In this document: positions 20,963-30,051 of the stretch, in pieces
Numbering within the stretch: position 1 is the first letter of the stretch
Layout: each line of letters starts with the position of its first letter
Origin: Gammaproteobacteria bacterium
Lineage (GTDB): Bacteria > Pseudomonadota > Gammaproteobacteria > Chromatiales > Chromatiaceae
Assembly (NCBI GenBank): GCA_021773975.1
Contig: JAJFJN010000087.1
Span: 52,311 to 116,310, forward strand
DNA: 64,000 bases
Direction: 5' to 3'
Program-made: the position numbers and the translations under genes
Notes under the pieces: model-generated
Seen by the model: the letters and a program-made list of their open reading frames with translations, nothing else
What the model was told of the DNA's origin: nothing
Databases searched by the model: none

Positions 20963-21721
20963 TTATTTTTTGGTTGTAGAAGCAACACGCGCAATATTCT
21001 CCAAACCGGCTTTATCCAACAGCTCAATCTGCTTGCCACTAACTTTTAGCAGCCCCACAGATTGAAAACGCTTTAAGCCACGACTAATAGTCTCTACTGC
21101 CACACCTAAATAACTTGCTATATGCTGTCGAGACATAGCTAAACGTAAATTTGTTGAGCAAATATCACGCTTATTAAATCGCTCAGAAAGATTAAGCAGA
21201 AAAGCGGCTATACGCTCATCAGCTGACTGTCTGGCCGCTAAAAGAGACTGTCTTTGTTCTCGATTAATCTGTCCGCCCATAACTCGAATAAGGCTATCCT
21301 GAGCATCAACATAACCCTTACCAAGCAAAGCCAAGTCATTGAAATACAACTCACAAATAGATCCTGGCTCCAAAGCTTTAGCAGAGTATGTGTAGTTACC
21401 TTCCCTGATCGCATCAATACCAATCAACTCACCAGGAAAGTGAAAACCCAGCACCTGCTCTTCACCATCTTCCAGTAAACGATAGCTCATAAAGGTGCCT
21501 GACTTTACTGCATAGGCAGCATGAAAGGGCTGGCCAGTACGAAATAACCCTTCACCTTTTGGCACCTGCTGTCGGCGTTTGAGCAACTGAGAAACAACAG
21601 ATACATCATCAACACCCAAAATAACATCCTGAATTTCAGAGAAGTCACAATTGTCACATGCCACCTCTTTACATGTGCTTGGGTTGGTCGAGGTATTCTG
21701 AGTGGTTTTTTGCTTAGTCAT
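20963..21721 (-). CDS. Crp/Fnr family regulator, FNR-like with atypical cysteine motif (fnr1)
   Basis: 252-residue transcription factor: Cys-rich N-terminus, cNMP-fold sensor (~45-150), dimer helix, winged helix (AFLLNLSERF; HIASYLGVAVETISRGLKRFQ). The recognition helix keeps E-x-x-S-R, which in FNR reads TTGAT half-sites. N-terminal cysteines are 17, 22 and 25 (C-x4-C-x2-C), not the canonical C-x2-C-x5-C; Cys123 matches the fourth FNR ligand. Cluster binding is therefore plausible but non-standard. An FNR-type box lies 40 nt upstream. It follows the cbb3 assembly genes on the same strand. Confidence 0.88.
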   Translation of the reverse strand: MTKQKTTQNTSTNPSTCKEVACDNCDFSEIQDVILGVDDVSVVSQLLKRRQQVPKGEGLFRTGQPFHAAYAVKSGTFMSYRLLEDGEEQVLGFHFPGELIGIDAIREGNYTYSAKALEPGSICELYFNDLALLGKGYVDAQDSLIRVMGGQINREQRQSLLAARQSADERIAAFLLNLSERFNKRDICSTNLRLAMSRQHIASYLGVAVETISRGLKRFQSVGLLKVSGKQIELLDKAGLENIARVASTTKK

Positions 21722-21760
21722 ATTTTGATGATTTTATGTCGCAGTCATTTAATAAAAAAA

Positions 21761-21774
21761 TTGATTTATATCAT
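21761..21774. promoter_or_regulatory. FNR-type box upstream of fnr1
   Basis: TTGATTTATATCAT matches TTGAT-N4-ATCAA at nine of ten positions. Its centre is about 46 nt before the fnr1 start codon, suggesting autoregulation or cross-control by the second FNR paralogue. Confidence 0.6.
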
Positions 21775-21998
21775 TATAGCCAGCACAGCAAACTCACATC
21801 CAGATAAATATCTAGAAATCTGGTCATCCTTTGAAGTTATACGTGATTTTTTTTGACTGCCAAGCTGCTTTTGTATATCACAAAGGAGGAGTAAAAACCA
21901 ACGTTTCAAGTAACGCACTCAACTATCAAGAGATAAAGCACAGATATTTTACATGGCTGCAACTCCTCTTCCTAAGATGCTTTTTTTAGTATTTCAGC

Positions 21999-22685
21999 CT
22001 AAACAGCTCGCCACAATGTAACAAACCCAAACACTACCACCATTGCTCCAGCTATCTGCCGAGTCAAGGGAGAGCGAACAAACTTTGACATCGTACCCGC
22101 TAACATCCCCATCAGCATTAAATTAGGCAAGGTTCCAAGGCCAAAAGCTAACATTACACCAGCCCCGTTCCACATATTTCCAGCAGCAATAGCATTAATC
22201 AACATACTGTAAACCAGTCCACATGGAAACCATCCCCACACAAGACCTATCTTTAGTGCCTGTCCTGGCGTATGCACAGGCAACAATTTTCGCCCAAATG
22301 GTTCAATGCGCTTCCAGAGATATGATCCTGCCAATTCAACACGGCTTAAAACCCGCCACCAACCAGCAAGGTATAACCCCAATAGAATCATGAAGATGCC
22401 AGCAATACCAAACAATATTCGCTGAGCCAAGTGTATTGGCATCAGATCTGTCAGCAACATCCCTATGCCACCCATTATGGCGCCAGCTACGACATAACTA
22501 CAGATTCGACCCGTGTTATATGCAATTTGATAGGGCAACAACGAAGTAAAGCAATTGCGCTCATGCTCAGGTAATCCAAAGGTTAATGCACTAACAATAC
22601 CGCCACACATCCCTACGCAATGAACACCTCCAAGCAAACCGACAACTAGGGCGCTAACGTAGGATAACCCGAGCTCTTCCACCAC
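21999..22685 (-). CDS. DsbD_2/SafE-like membrane protein linked to cbb3 assembly
   Basis: 228 residues, about six membrane helices. Two conserved cysteine sites: GGVHCVGMCGGI (~20-30) and WGWFPCGLVYSML (~148-158), typical of the DsbD transmembrane-domain relatives often annotated sulfite exporter TauE/SafE or UreH-like. Members are commonly found beside ccoGHIS and are thought to serve copper or thiol handling in oxidase biogenesis; the role here is inferred from context. The start is GTG (22685) or the next GTG (22682), with AGGA just upstream. It begins 31 nt after rubrerythrin. Confidence 0.8.
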   Translation of the reverse strand: MVEELGLSYVSALVVGLLGGVHCVGMCGGIVSALTFGLPEHERNCFTSLLPYQIAYNTGRICSYVVAGAIMGGIGMLLTDLMPIHLAQRILFGIAGIFMILLGLYLAGWWRVLSRVELAGSYLWKRIEPFGRKLLPVHTPGQALKIGLVWGWFPCGLVYSMLINAIAAGNMWNGAGVMLAFGLGTLPNLMLMGMLAGTMSKFVRSPLTRQIAGAMVVVFGFVTLWRAV

Positions 22686-22716
22686 TATTCCTGCTTAAAA
22701 TACACTACTGTTTGGC

Positions 22717-23295
22717 TCACCAATTTTCTGCCAACAATTCAAAATGCGCTTGTGCGTGCAAACAGGCAGGGCATAACTCTGGAGCCACTTCAGCCTCATG
22801 CAGATAACCACAATTTCTACAACGCCAAACCACCTTGTTGCCGCGCTTAAATACCTTGTCTGCTTCTAGATTATCTGCAAGATCCTTATAACGTTTACCA
22901 TGTTGTTTCTCGGCCACAGCGATAGCCTCAAAAGCTGCAGCGATCTGTTCAAAACCTTCCGCTCTTGCAACCTTGGCAAAACCAGGATACAGCTCTGTCC
23001 ATTCATGTTCTTCGCCAGCAGCGGCAGCGCGGAGGTTGTGAAGTGTATTACTAATGATCCCTGCTGGAAATGTCTCGGTAACCTCAACATCCCCGCCTTC
23101 CAGGAATTTAAAAAATCGCTTTGCATGCTCCTTTTCCTGATTTGCCGTCTCTTCAAAGATATCGGAAATCTGTACCAATCCCTCTTTTCTTGCAACACCC
23201 GCATAGTAGGTGTATCTATTTCTGGCTTGAGATTCTCCTGCAAAAGAGATCAATAGATTTTTTTCAGTCTGCGTACCTTTAATAGTTGCTGACAT
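22717..23295 (-). CDS. rbr: Rubrerythrin
   Basis: Cytosolic non-haem diiron peroxidase. 192 residues from the ATG at 23295; upstream extension to 23358 is not supported, because GGAGGAGAG sits just before 23295. The ferritin-like four-helix domain has ligand glutamates in FAGESQARNRYTYY, EETANQEKEHAKRF, AAAGEEHEW and EAIAVAEKQHGKRY. The C-terminal rubredoxin domain has VWRCRNCGY and PELCPACLHAQAHFE. It lies 1 nt after the ccoS stop, so it is translated from the cbb3-assembly transcript. Confidence 0.95.
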   Translation of the reverse strand: MSATIKGTQTEKNLLISFAGESQARNRYTYYAGVARKEGLVQISDIFEETANQEKEHAKRFFKFLEGGDVEVTETFPAGIISNTLHNLRAAAAGEEHEWTELYPGFAKVARAEGFEQIAAAFEAIAVAEKQHGKRYKDLADNLEADKVFKRGNKVVWRCRNCGYLHEAEVAPELCPACLHAQAHFELLAENW

Positions 23296-23296
23296 T

Positions 23297-23527
23297 TTAC
23301 TCTCCTCCCTTTTTTTGAGGGCTGCTTGAGTCTTTATCAGAAGCTGAATCAACTTCATTCAATTCATTGCTATCTTGTGTAGGTAACTCATCATCATCCA
23401 TTAGGATACGTTGAGCATCACCCTCCATATCATCAAACTGACCACTACGAGCCGCCCAAAAAAGCACGCCCACAGCTATCAGCCCAAGGATAACCATGCC
23501 TGGAATCAAGCCGTAAATAACCTCCAT
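23297..23527 (-). CDS. ccoS: cbb3-type oxidase assembly protein CcoS
   Basis: 76-residue single-pass membrane protein needed for cofactor insertion in the CcoN subunit. One helix at residues 3-24 (VIYGLIPGMVILGLIAVGVLF) is followed by WAARSGQFDDMEGDAQRIL, the CcoS signature. The acidic tail is variable. It begins 18 nt after the ccoI stop and ends 1 nt before rubrerythrin. Confidence 0.93.
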   Translation of the reverse strand: MEVIYGLIPGMVILGLIAVGVLFWAARSGQFDDMEGDAQRILMDDDELPTQDSNELNEVDSASDKDSSSPQKKGGE

Positions 23528-23545
23528 AAACTGATACCTTCTGTT

Positions 23546-26074
23546 CTATTTGAAAAGCGTTCGAATCCGTGCGGCATTGCCAATAACGAGCAGTGAGCTA
23601 ATCGGCATCGCAATAGCTGCCACAAGCGGGGTTATCATAGCCGACATCGCCAATGGCACCATTATAAGGTTATAGACAATAGAGATGGCAATATTCTGTC
23701 GGATTGTACGTAAAGTACGACGGGAAAGTGCAGCAGCCAAACGAACCTTTGCCAGTTCATTGCTCATCAGCACAATATCTGAACTGGCAATCGAGACATC
23801 AGTACCAGAACCCAAACTAATGCCTACATCTGCACGAACTAAAGCAGGCGCATCATTAACACCATCACCCACCATAGCCACTCTACCCCCTTGCTGTTGA
23901 AGGTCTGCAATGATTTGATCTTTATCCTCAGGCAAAACCTCTGCAATAACCTCCATACCACCCAGCCGAGCTGCAATTGTTTCAGCTGTTTGTTGCCGGT
24001 CACCACTTAACAGTGTGAGTTTTATACCATCATGCTTTAAGGCATTCACAAGTGCAGCTGCATCTGGCCGAACCTGATCTTCAACTCCAATAACTGCAAC
24101 CTCATAACCATCAATGGCACAACATAACGAACCAATGCCTTGCTCATCCAGTTCTTGCACTTGTTGATCAAATACTTTATTTCGTTGCACTTGATGCTGA
24201 TTAAGCCAAGTCGATGTGCCCACCAACACCACTTTGCCCTCTACCTCTGCTTTAATGCCATAACCAGGGCGATTAACAAACCCTTTTACCTCTTTGCTAT
24301 CTATTGTAACGCCACTATTTGAAATGCAATTGAGAATAGCCTGTGCTACAGGGTGCTCAGAATATCGCTCCGCTGCACCTATATATTCAAACAGCTCTTT
24401 AATCTCAATAGGTACAGGGCTAATTAATTCTCCCTCAGGTACAGCTGGCACCCAACTTCCTGTTTTAAAATATATGCTGGAGACAGCCATACGTCCTTCA
24501 GTCAAGGTGCCAGTTTTATCAAAAACAAAATGGCTAATACCAGAGAGTGATTCTAATACCGCACCATTTTTAACCAGAATGCCATTACGTGCACCAAGGC
24601 CAGAGGCCACAGCAATAGACATGGGTGTAGCAAGACCAAAGGCACAGGGACAGGTAATGATAAGTACTGAGGTTGCAGCCATCAAAGCCAGTTCAAAATC
24701 GCTTTTCAACCACCAGATAAAGGTCAATGTTGCCAGCCCTAGCGTTACCAAAACAAACCAGGGGACAATGCGATCTGCGACGCGCTGGATAGGTGCTTTG
24801 CTGGCCTGAGCTTCTTCAACTAAGCGTATAATACGCCCAAGCGCCGTGTCTTTCAGCACACCTTCTACCTGTAGCTTGAGCATACCGTGACCATTAATGG
24901 TTCCAGCAGAGACATGCTCATCCTTTGCCTTGGTAACAGGCTCAAACTCACCTGTCAGCATGGCTTCATCAACTACACTCAAGCCCTCTGTAATAAGGCC
25001 ATCTACGGGTATTTTATCTCCAGGTTTTACCAGTACAATCTCTCCTGGTTTTACCGAACGTACTGGCACTATCTCTTCTTTACCATCACGTAACACTGTT
25101 GCTACTCTTGGCTGAAGATCCAGTAAGCGTTGTGTGGATGCTACTGCCTGGCGCTTTGATATCGCCTCAAGATAACGGCCCACCAAAATCACAAATATGA
25201 AATTAACTACTGTATCAAAATAGACTTCGCCTACTGTTACACCTGATACAGTCACATAGGTTGAATAGATATAGGTTATGGCTGCACCAATTGCTATAGG
25301 CAGGTCCATACCCAAGTGCCTATTACGCAACCCAGTTAAAGCACCCTTGAAGAAGGGAAAACCTGAATACAACAAAGTAGGAGTAGCAATAGCGAAACCG
25401 ATCCAGTGGAACATTTCACGGAACTCGCCTTTATCTGCACCACTGTAAAGTGCTATAGAAATCCACAGTAAATTCATCATGGCAAAACCAGCAAATGCCA
25501 TGCGATAGAGGAGAGTACGGTTTTGTCGTTGCAGTGCACCTTCAGCCACTTCGGGATCAAAAGGCACTGCTGAGTAGCCAATTTGGCCTAGCCTTTGAAT
25601 GACCTCTGACAGCTGTACACGATTATTGTCCCACTTTGTAAACAGTCGCTTACCGGAAAGATTTACCGCAGCGCTGATAACACCAGGCAATGATTGTAGC
25701 GTATGTTCAATAAGCCAGACACAGGCAGCACAGTGAATACCCTCGACAAGGAGATTAATTTCTCTACTTTCGCCCAGCGCATTAATGTACTCTTCCTGTA
25801 CAGCATCCAAGTCATAAAGCGCAAGATCTTTTGGAAGATCGGGAGGAGGTGCCAACACCCCATCTTCTGGCGTTCGCTTATAAAAACCTTCAAGTCCTGC
25901 TTGATAAATGGTTTCACAAACAGATTTGCATCCATTACAACAGAACAAGCGCTCTCGCCCTTTTATTGTTGCTTGGATAACATCTTTTTCAGGCAGAGGT
26001 AACTGACAATGGAAACAGGCCGCTTCTGTCAAGGATGAGTTGCCTGTAATGGTGTATGTAGCTGCATTAGCCAC
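23546..26074 (-). CDS. ccoI: CcoI/FixI copper-transporting P1B-type ATPase
   Basis: Exports copper across the inner membrane for the cbb3 oxidase. 842 residues. N-terminal metal-binding cysteines FCCNGCKSVC (~45) and heavy-metal domain GIHCAACVWLIEH (~112). The membrane CPC motif is ITCPCAFGLATP (~475), the phosphorylation site DKTGTLTEG (~520) and the hinge GDGVNDAPALVRADVGISLG (~735). The start at 26074 is GTG; no ATG option exists upstream of the metal sites. It is 58 nt after ccoH. Confidence 0.95.
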   Translation of the reverse strand: MANAATYTITGNSSLTEAACFHCQLPLPEKDVIQATIKGRERLFCCNGCKSVCETIYQAGLEGFYKRTPEDGVLAPPPDLPKDLALYDLDAVQEEYINALGESREINLLVEGIHCAACVWLIEHTLQSLPGVISAAVNLSGKRLFTKWDNNRVQLSEVIQRLGQIGYSAVPFDPEVAEGALQRQNRTLLYRMAFAGFAMMNLLWISIALYSGADKGEFREMFHWIGFAIATPTLLYSGFPFFKGALTGLRNRHLGMDLPIAIGAAITYIYSTYVTVSGVTVGEVYFDTVVNFIFVILVGRYLEAISKRQAVASTQRLLDLQPRVATVLRDGKEEIVPVRSVKPGEIVLVKPGDKIPVDGLITEGLSVVDEAMLTGEFEPVTKAKDEHVSAGTINGHGMLKLQVEGVLKDTALGRIIRLVEEAQASKAPIQRVADRIVPWFVLVTLGLATLTFIWWLKSDFELALMAATSVLIITCPCAFGLATPMSIAVASGLGARNGILVKNGAVLESLSGISHFVFDKTGTLTEGRMAVSSIYFKTGSWVPAVPEGELISPVPIEIKELFEYIGAAERYSEHPVAQAILNCISNSGVTIDSKEVKGFVNRPGYGIKAEVEGKVVLVGTSTWLNQHQVQRNKVFDQQVQELDEQGIGSLCCAIDGYEVAVIGVEDQVRPDAAALVNALKHDGIKLTLLSGDRQQTAETIAARLGGMEVIAEVLPEDKDQIIADLQQQGGRVAMVGDGVNDAPALVRADVGISLGSGTDVSIASSDIVLMSNELAKVRLAAALSRRTLRTIRQNIAISIVYNLIMVPLAMSAMITPLVAAIAMPISSLLVIGNAARIRTLFK

Positions 26075-26132
26075 AGGGTATATTTAACAATACAGCACAT
26101 AATTTAGGCTCAATAATCAGCACTAATTTGCA

Positions 26133-26645
26133 CTATCGGCCAGCAGAGACACCCACACGGAGCGCTTCATTATACTCTTTCCCATCTTTCTGCACGCTAA
26201 CCAACACATCCCATATCCCTTTAAGTTTAAAGGTGACGTCAGCCTGATAAAGGCCATTACCGATAGGTTGCATAGGAAGTGAAAAGTCAGCCTTCGCATC
26301 AGATGGACGATACGCATAAAAAATAACACTATCTGGATTTACTGCCCCACCTTCTTTTGTTGCCAATGAAAATGTAAGGGCTGCTGATTTATTCATTGTT
26401 ATTTTTTTAGGTTCAGAGATGCTCATCTCCCAACCTGGATTATTTTTCATACGCGCAACCATGTTCTTTTCATAGTGCTGCCCGCGATCATAATAGTCAT
26501 TAACTACCAGCCCTGGATTTTTATCCATAGCAAAATAGATCATTATAAAATTTGCTGTTACAACACTAACAATAATACCAAACCAAGCAAAAACCCATGG
26601 ACTGCGCCAGGCTGACTGATGTGAATTTGTAGCTGAATGCATCAT
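26133..26645 (-). CDS. ccoH: CcoH/FixH cbb3 assembly protein
   Basis: 170-residue inner-membrane protein stabilising the oxidase assembly intermediate. One membrane helix (~19-37) is followed by NPGLVVNDYYDRGQHYEKNMVARMKNNPGW (family motif, e.g. VNDYYDRGQHYEKN). The periplasmic domain is beta-rich. AGAGG precedes the ATG; the next codon is also ATG. It begins 5 nt after the ccoG stop. Confidence 0.9.
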   Translation of the reverse strand: MMHSATNSHQSAWRSPWVFAWFGIIVSVVTANFIMIYFAMDKNPGLVVNDYYDRGQHYEKNMVARMKNNPGWEMSISEPKKITMNKSAALTFSLATKEGGAVNPDSVIFYAYRPSDAKADFSLPMQPIGNGLYQADVTFKLKGIWDVLVSVQKDGKEYNEALRVGVSAGR

Positions 26646-26650
26646 CGATA

Positions 26651-28078
26651 TTACCTCTTTGGCCCAATAAAAACGCTTTCCCGATCACTGGAAAAATGCT
26701 CTTTTGAGTCCATTGTTTCAATATGAAAAATTATAGGTTGAGATTCAACCATAAGGTCTTTTCTAGGAACACGGGCATAGACACTCATTGGTGTCACTGT
26801 ACCGTGTTGCACAACGACTACTTGGTTGCTTGTTATCTTTAATCCAGCTGGCCCTGTTGCAGTGATTTTTACTTTTACATCTGCTGCAAGTTTATTCAAA
26901 ATCTTAAGCGTATATTTATTTTGAATAGAGCCATCACTTTGCAGCACATAAAGCGGCTGCCGCGCGTGTAGCACCTTTAAATCAACCGCATCAATGCTAC
27001 TAAGACCATATAAAATACCCAACAGCGCAGCAAATATAATCGAGCCAGTTACGACAAGGCGAGGTTGTTTATATAACGGAGGGCAAGCTTTACCCTCAAG
27101 TCCATTAAGTGATTCATAACGAATCAACCCATGAGGCCGCCCTACTTTATCCATAACAGCATCACATGCATCTATACATAATGCACACATAATGCAGCCT
27201 TCCTGTTGCCCCTGTCGGATATCAACACCTGTTGGGCAGACAGCTACACACTGATTACAATCAACGCAATCACCGCTCTTTTCCTGCTCACTGCTTACTC
27301 CCTTTCTTTTGCGGCTACGAGGTTCTCCACGGTGCAGATCATAGGTAGGAATGATGGTCGTTACATCCACCATTGCACCCTGAATACGCGCATAGGGGCA
27401 AAGCCACATGCAGACCTGTTCACGCATAAAACCCGCCAGCAAATAGGTGCCTGCGGTAAACATTAATATGGTAATCCAAGCTGCTGAAGACAACTGTAAT
27501 ACAAAAAAATCAGACCAGAGCACATAGACATCCGTAAACCAGGCTACGAAGCTAATGCCAGTCAACATTGCAATAACCAGCCACAATGTATGCTTGCCTA
27601 GTTTTTTACTGAACTTGCTAGCAGTTACTGGAGATTTATCTAATTTTCTCCGCTGTTGCGGTGTCCCTTCAAACTTCTCTTCTATCCAGGTATAGAGATC
27701 AGTCCATACTGTTTGAAAGCAGAGAAAGCCACACCATACCCGTCCAGAGAATGCTGTTATTGCCAATAAATTAATAGCTAAAAACAGAAGTACCAAGGCG
27801 AGAATCCACAGGTCTTGTGGGAGTATTGTGATGTTAAAAAGATGAAACTGCCGATCTGGAATATCCCAAAGGATGGCCTGCTGACCGTTCCAGCGAAGAT
27901 ATGGCCCAAAAAACATAAGCAGCCATATTGAGTTACTAAACCACTTAATGTTGCGCCATTTACCACCCATCCGTTTTGCATGAATGGTTTCATCACCAGC
28001 ATTTACATGCCAGTTATCAGCCTCTTCAAGCAGATCATCAAGGGCGGCAAACTGTGAATGGGAAGGCTGTGTACTCAC
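26651..28078 (-). CDS. ccoG: CcoG cupric reductase / cbb3 assembly ferredoxin-like protein
   Basis: Membrane protein with two [4Fe-4S] motifs that reduces copper for oxidase maturation. Helices at ~75-110, ~155-215 and ~325-350; FeS cysteines in CVDCNQCVAVCP and CIMCALCIDACD; a C-terminal Ig-like domain. The frame extends to a TTG at 28135. The GTG at 28078 is preferred because ACAGGATTTATA places AGGA at good distance and the 475-residue product fits the family. Confidence 0.92.
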   Translation of the reverse strand: MSTQPSHSQFAALDDLLEEADNWHVNAGDETIHAKRMGGKWRNIKWFSNSIWLLMFFGPYLRWNGQQAILWDIPDRQFHLFNITILPQDLWILALVLLFLAINLLAITAFSGRVWCGFLCFQTVWTDLYTWIEEKFEGTPQQRRKLDKSPVTASKFSKKLGKHTLWLVIAMLTGISFVAWFTDVYVLWSDFFVLQLSSAAWITILMFTAGTYLLAGFMREQVCMWLCPYARIQGAMVDVTTIIPTYDLHRGEPRSRKRKGVSSEQEKSGDCVDCNQCVAVCPTGVDIRQGQQEGCIMCALCIDACDAVMDKVGRPHGLIRYESLNGLEGKACPPLYKQPRLVVTGSIIFAALLGILYGLSSIDAVDLKVLHARQPLYVLQSDGSIQNKYTLKILNKLAADVKVKITATGPAGLKITSNQVVVVQHGTVTPMSVYARVPRKDLMVESQPIIFHIETMDSKEHFSSDRESVFIGPKR

Positions 28079-28279
28079 TATAAATCCTGTTACATTGCGT
28101 ATTTTACTAACTGACTCAATAGTTTTAGCTGACAATCATTAACCAGCTTTTAGCAATGAGCCTACCACACAGGTGACAGCACCCCAACAAAGCCATATCC
28201 AGATTAATGGCTTCTCTTAGAATTTATGGAGCCTGCATATCGATTTACTCTCAATGCAGACTCCACATTTCTAGCCCTA

Positions 28280-29131
28280 TTACTGTTGGCCTAACTTATA
28301 GACATACACCGCTAACTTTTTGATCTCATTAGCAGATAGTTTGTCAGCAAAAGAAGGCATTATTGCCTCACGAGTTTCAGGGTCAGTTGGAAAGTTTACA
28401 CCATGGGTGATCGTGTGTTTTGCACTCTCTACACCACCCGGTGTGAAGCGCCAAACACTGTCGGTTAGATTCACCGCACCCATCGCCTGATTACCCGTAG
28501 CCGTCATGCCATGACATGCAAAACAAGCGTTTGCCATAAACAACGCTTTTCCGGCAGGATCTTCCTTTCCTTCACTCAAGCCCACAACATAGTTTGCCAG
28601 CGTATCAATCTGCTCCACAGAAAGCTTACTACCATGTGCAGGCATCATGCCTTTGCGGCCTTTCGTGATGCTCTCTTCAATCTTGTCGACACCACCACCA
28701 TAAAGCCAATCATCATCGGCAATCACTGGAAAATCAGGGGCACCTTGCCCACCAGAACCATGGCATGCAGCGCAATTATCACCAAAAAGCACCTTTACAG
28801 AAGCTACGGTGTAATCAGAAAGCCCTGCATCCCCCAGGATCTGCTCAGCCGTCATACCTTTGATCTGATCCTCGTATTTGGCTCGAATGGCTTCAACCTC
28901 AGCCATGCCTTCCTTGAACTCCTCAATCTGTGTCCAGCCCAGGAGTCCTGGCGGTGCTTTGTCTCCAATAGGAAAGGATGGGTAGATCACTACATAGATA
29001 ACTACCCAGGCACAACTTGCCCACCATGAGAGCATCCACCAACGTGGAATAGGGTTAGCCAACTCACGAATGTTGTCGTCCCATATATGCCCAGTATTAT
29101 TTTCACCTGGAAAAGGATTCTTATCCGCCAT
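28280..29131 (-). CDS. ccoP: cbb3 oxidase diheme subunit III
   Basis: Membrane-anchored diheme cytochrome c delivering electrons to CcoO/CcoN. 283 residues from the ATG at 29131 (GGAG upstream); a longer frame to 29233 overlaps ccoQ and is rejected. MADKNPFPGENNTGHIWDDN is the standard start and one helix pair follows (WWMLSWWASCAWVVIYVVIY). Heme sites are CAACH (~125) and CFACH (~212) with distal Met in MMPAHG and IMPSF. It overlaps the ccoQ stop by 11 nt. Confidence 0.96.
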   Translation of the reverse strand: MADKNPFPGENNTGHIWDDNIRELANPIPRWWMLSWWASCAWVVIYVVIYPSFPIGDKAPPGLLGWTQIEEFKEGMAEVEAIRAKYEDQIKGMTAEQILGDAGLSDYTVASVKVLFGDNCAACHGSGGQGAPDFPVIADDDWLYGGGVDKIEESITKGRKGMMPAHGSKLSVEQIDTLANYVVGLSEGKEDPAGKALFMANACFACHGMTATGNQAMGAVNLTDSVWRFTPGGVESAKHTITHGVNFPTDPETREAIMPSFADKLSANEIKKLAVYVYKLGQQ

Positions 29132-29291
29132 GTTTTTCTCCATCATCAAATTTATCATCATCCAAAGGGATAAAGCGCTGTGCTTCAAGCTTCTCCCTAT
29201 TTTTTGGATAAAGAGCATAAACGTAAGCTGCAAGTATCAGGAGGAAGACCACCACGGTTAGGCCTACGCCTACCCAGTCATTTGTGGTCAT
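29121..29291 (-). CDS. ccoQ: cbb3 oxidase subunit CcoQ
   Basis: 56-residue single-helix subunit that stabilises CcoP in the complex. MTTNDWVGVGLTVVVFLLIL then YALYPKNREKLE matches the family. Recognised from its place between ccoO and ccoP; the 3' end overlaps the start of ccoP. It begins 34 nt after the ccoO stop. Confidence 0.88.
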   Translation of the reverse strand: MTTNDWVGVGLTVVVFLLILAAYVYALYPKNREKLEAQRFIPLDDDKFDDGEKHGG

Positions 29292-29325
29292 CGCTGCCCA
29301 ATCCGTAGAAAAATACTCGCTGAGG

Positions 29326-30039
29326 TTATTCACGGTAAGCCTTGCTATCGTCAAGTTTTGCCATAGTACCCAGCACCTGAAGATAGGCGACAACTGCGTC
29401 CATCTCTGTCTTACCTTTGGTCTCTTCCAGTGCCGCAGCAAAATCCGCTTCGGTATAAGGAACTCCAACCATAGCAAGACCACGCATGTTGCTTTCGATC
29501 TCTTCAGGGTCAACCAGATTCTCATCAAGCCAAGGATAGTTTGGCATGACAGACTCAGGTACCACTGAACGAGGTGCTCGCAAATGTTTGCGATGCCATA
29601 CATCAGAGTACTTACCACCTACCCGCGCAAGATCAGGCCCTGTTCGTTTAGAACCCCACTGAAAGGGGTGATCAAACATTGACTCTGAAGCCAGTGAGTA
29701 ATGCCCATAGCGTTCATGCTCATCACGAAATGGTCGAATCATCTGTGAATGACAGAGATAGCAGCCCTCTCGGATGTAGACATCACGACCAGCAACTTCC
29801 AGTGGTCGGTTAGGGCGAATACCATCCCCGGCCTTCCACTCACTCAGCGGTTTTTTTCCAACGCCATCCCAAACAATCTCAGGGAACTTGTTATGCTCTA
29901 AGGTGCTCTTCATATAGAACAGCGGCACAATCTCTACAATACCGCCAACAGAGACAACGATGGCCGTTAGCAGCACCAAGGCCCAAACATTTGTCTCAAC
30001 CCAGTTTTGGAGACCTTTTGATTCTGTATTTTCTGACAT
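29326..30039 (-). CDS. ccoO: cbb3 oxidase monoheme subunit II
   Basis: 237 residues with an N-terminal membrane anchor (~12-40) and a periplasmic cytochrome c domain. Heme site [12 protein letters not shown] (~93), axial Met in SVMPNYPWL (~163). [10 protein letters not shown] near 195 is typical. TAGGAGA lies ahead of the ATG. It is 12 nt after ccoN, and passes electrons from CcoP to the binuclear centre. Confidence 0.97.
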   Translation of the reverse strand: MSENTESKGLQNWVETNVWALVLLTAIVVSVGGIVEIVPLFYMKSTLEHNKFPEIVWDGVGKKPLSEWKAGDGIRPNRPLEVAGRDVYIREGCYLCHSQMIRPFRDEHERYGHYSLASESMFDHPFQWGSKRTGPDLARVGGKYSDVWHRKHLRAPRSVVPESVMPNYPWLDENLVDPEEIESNMRGLAMVGVPYTEADFAAALEETKGKTEMDAVVAYLQVLGTMAKLDDSKAYRE

Positions 30040-30051
30040 TACTTGAATCTC

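Noticed and set aside
29131..29233. Longer ccoP starting at 29233
   Set aside because: It would run through ccoQ; the ATG at 29131 has GGAG and gives the family's normal N-terminus.
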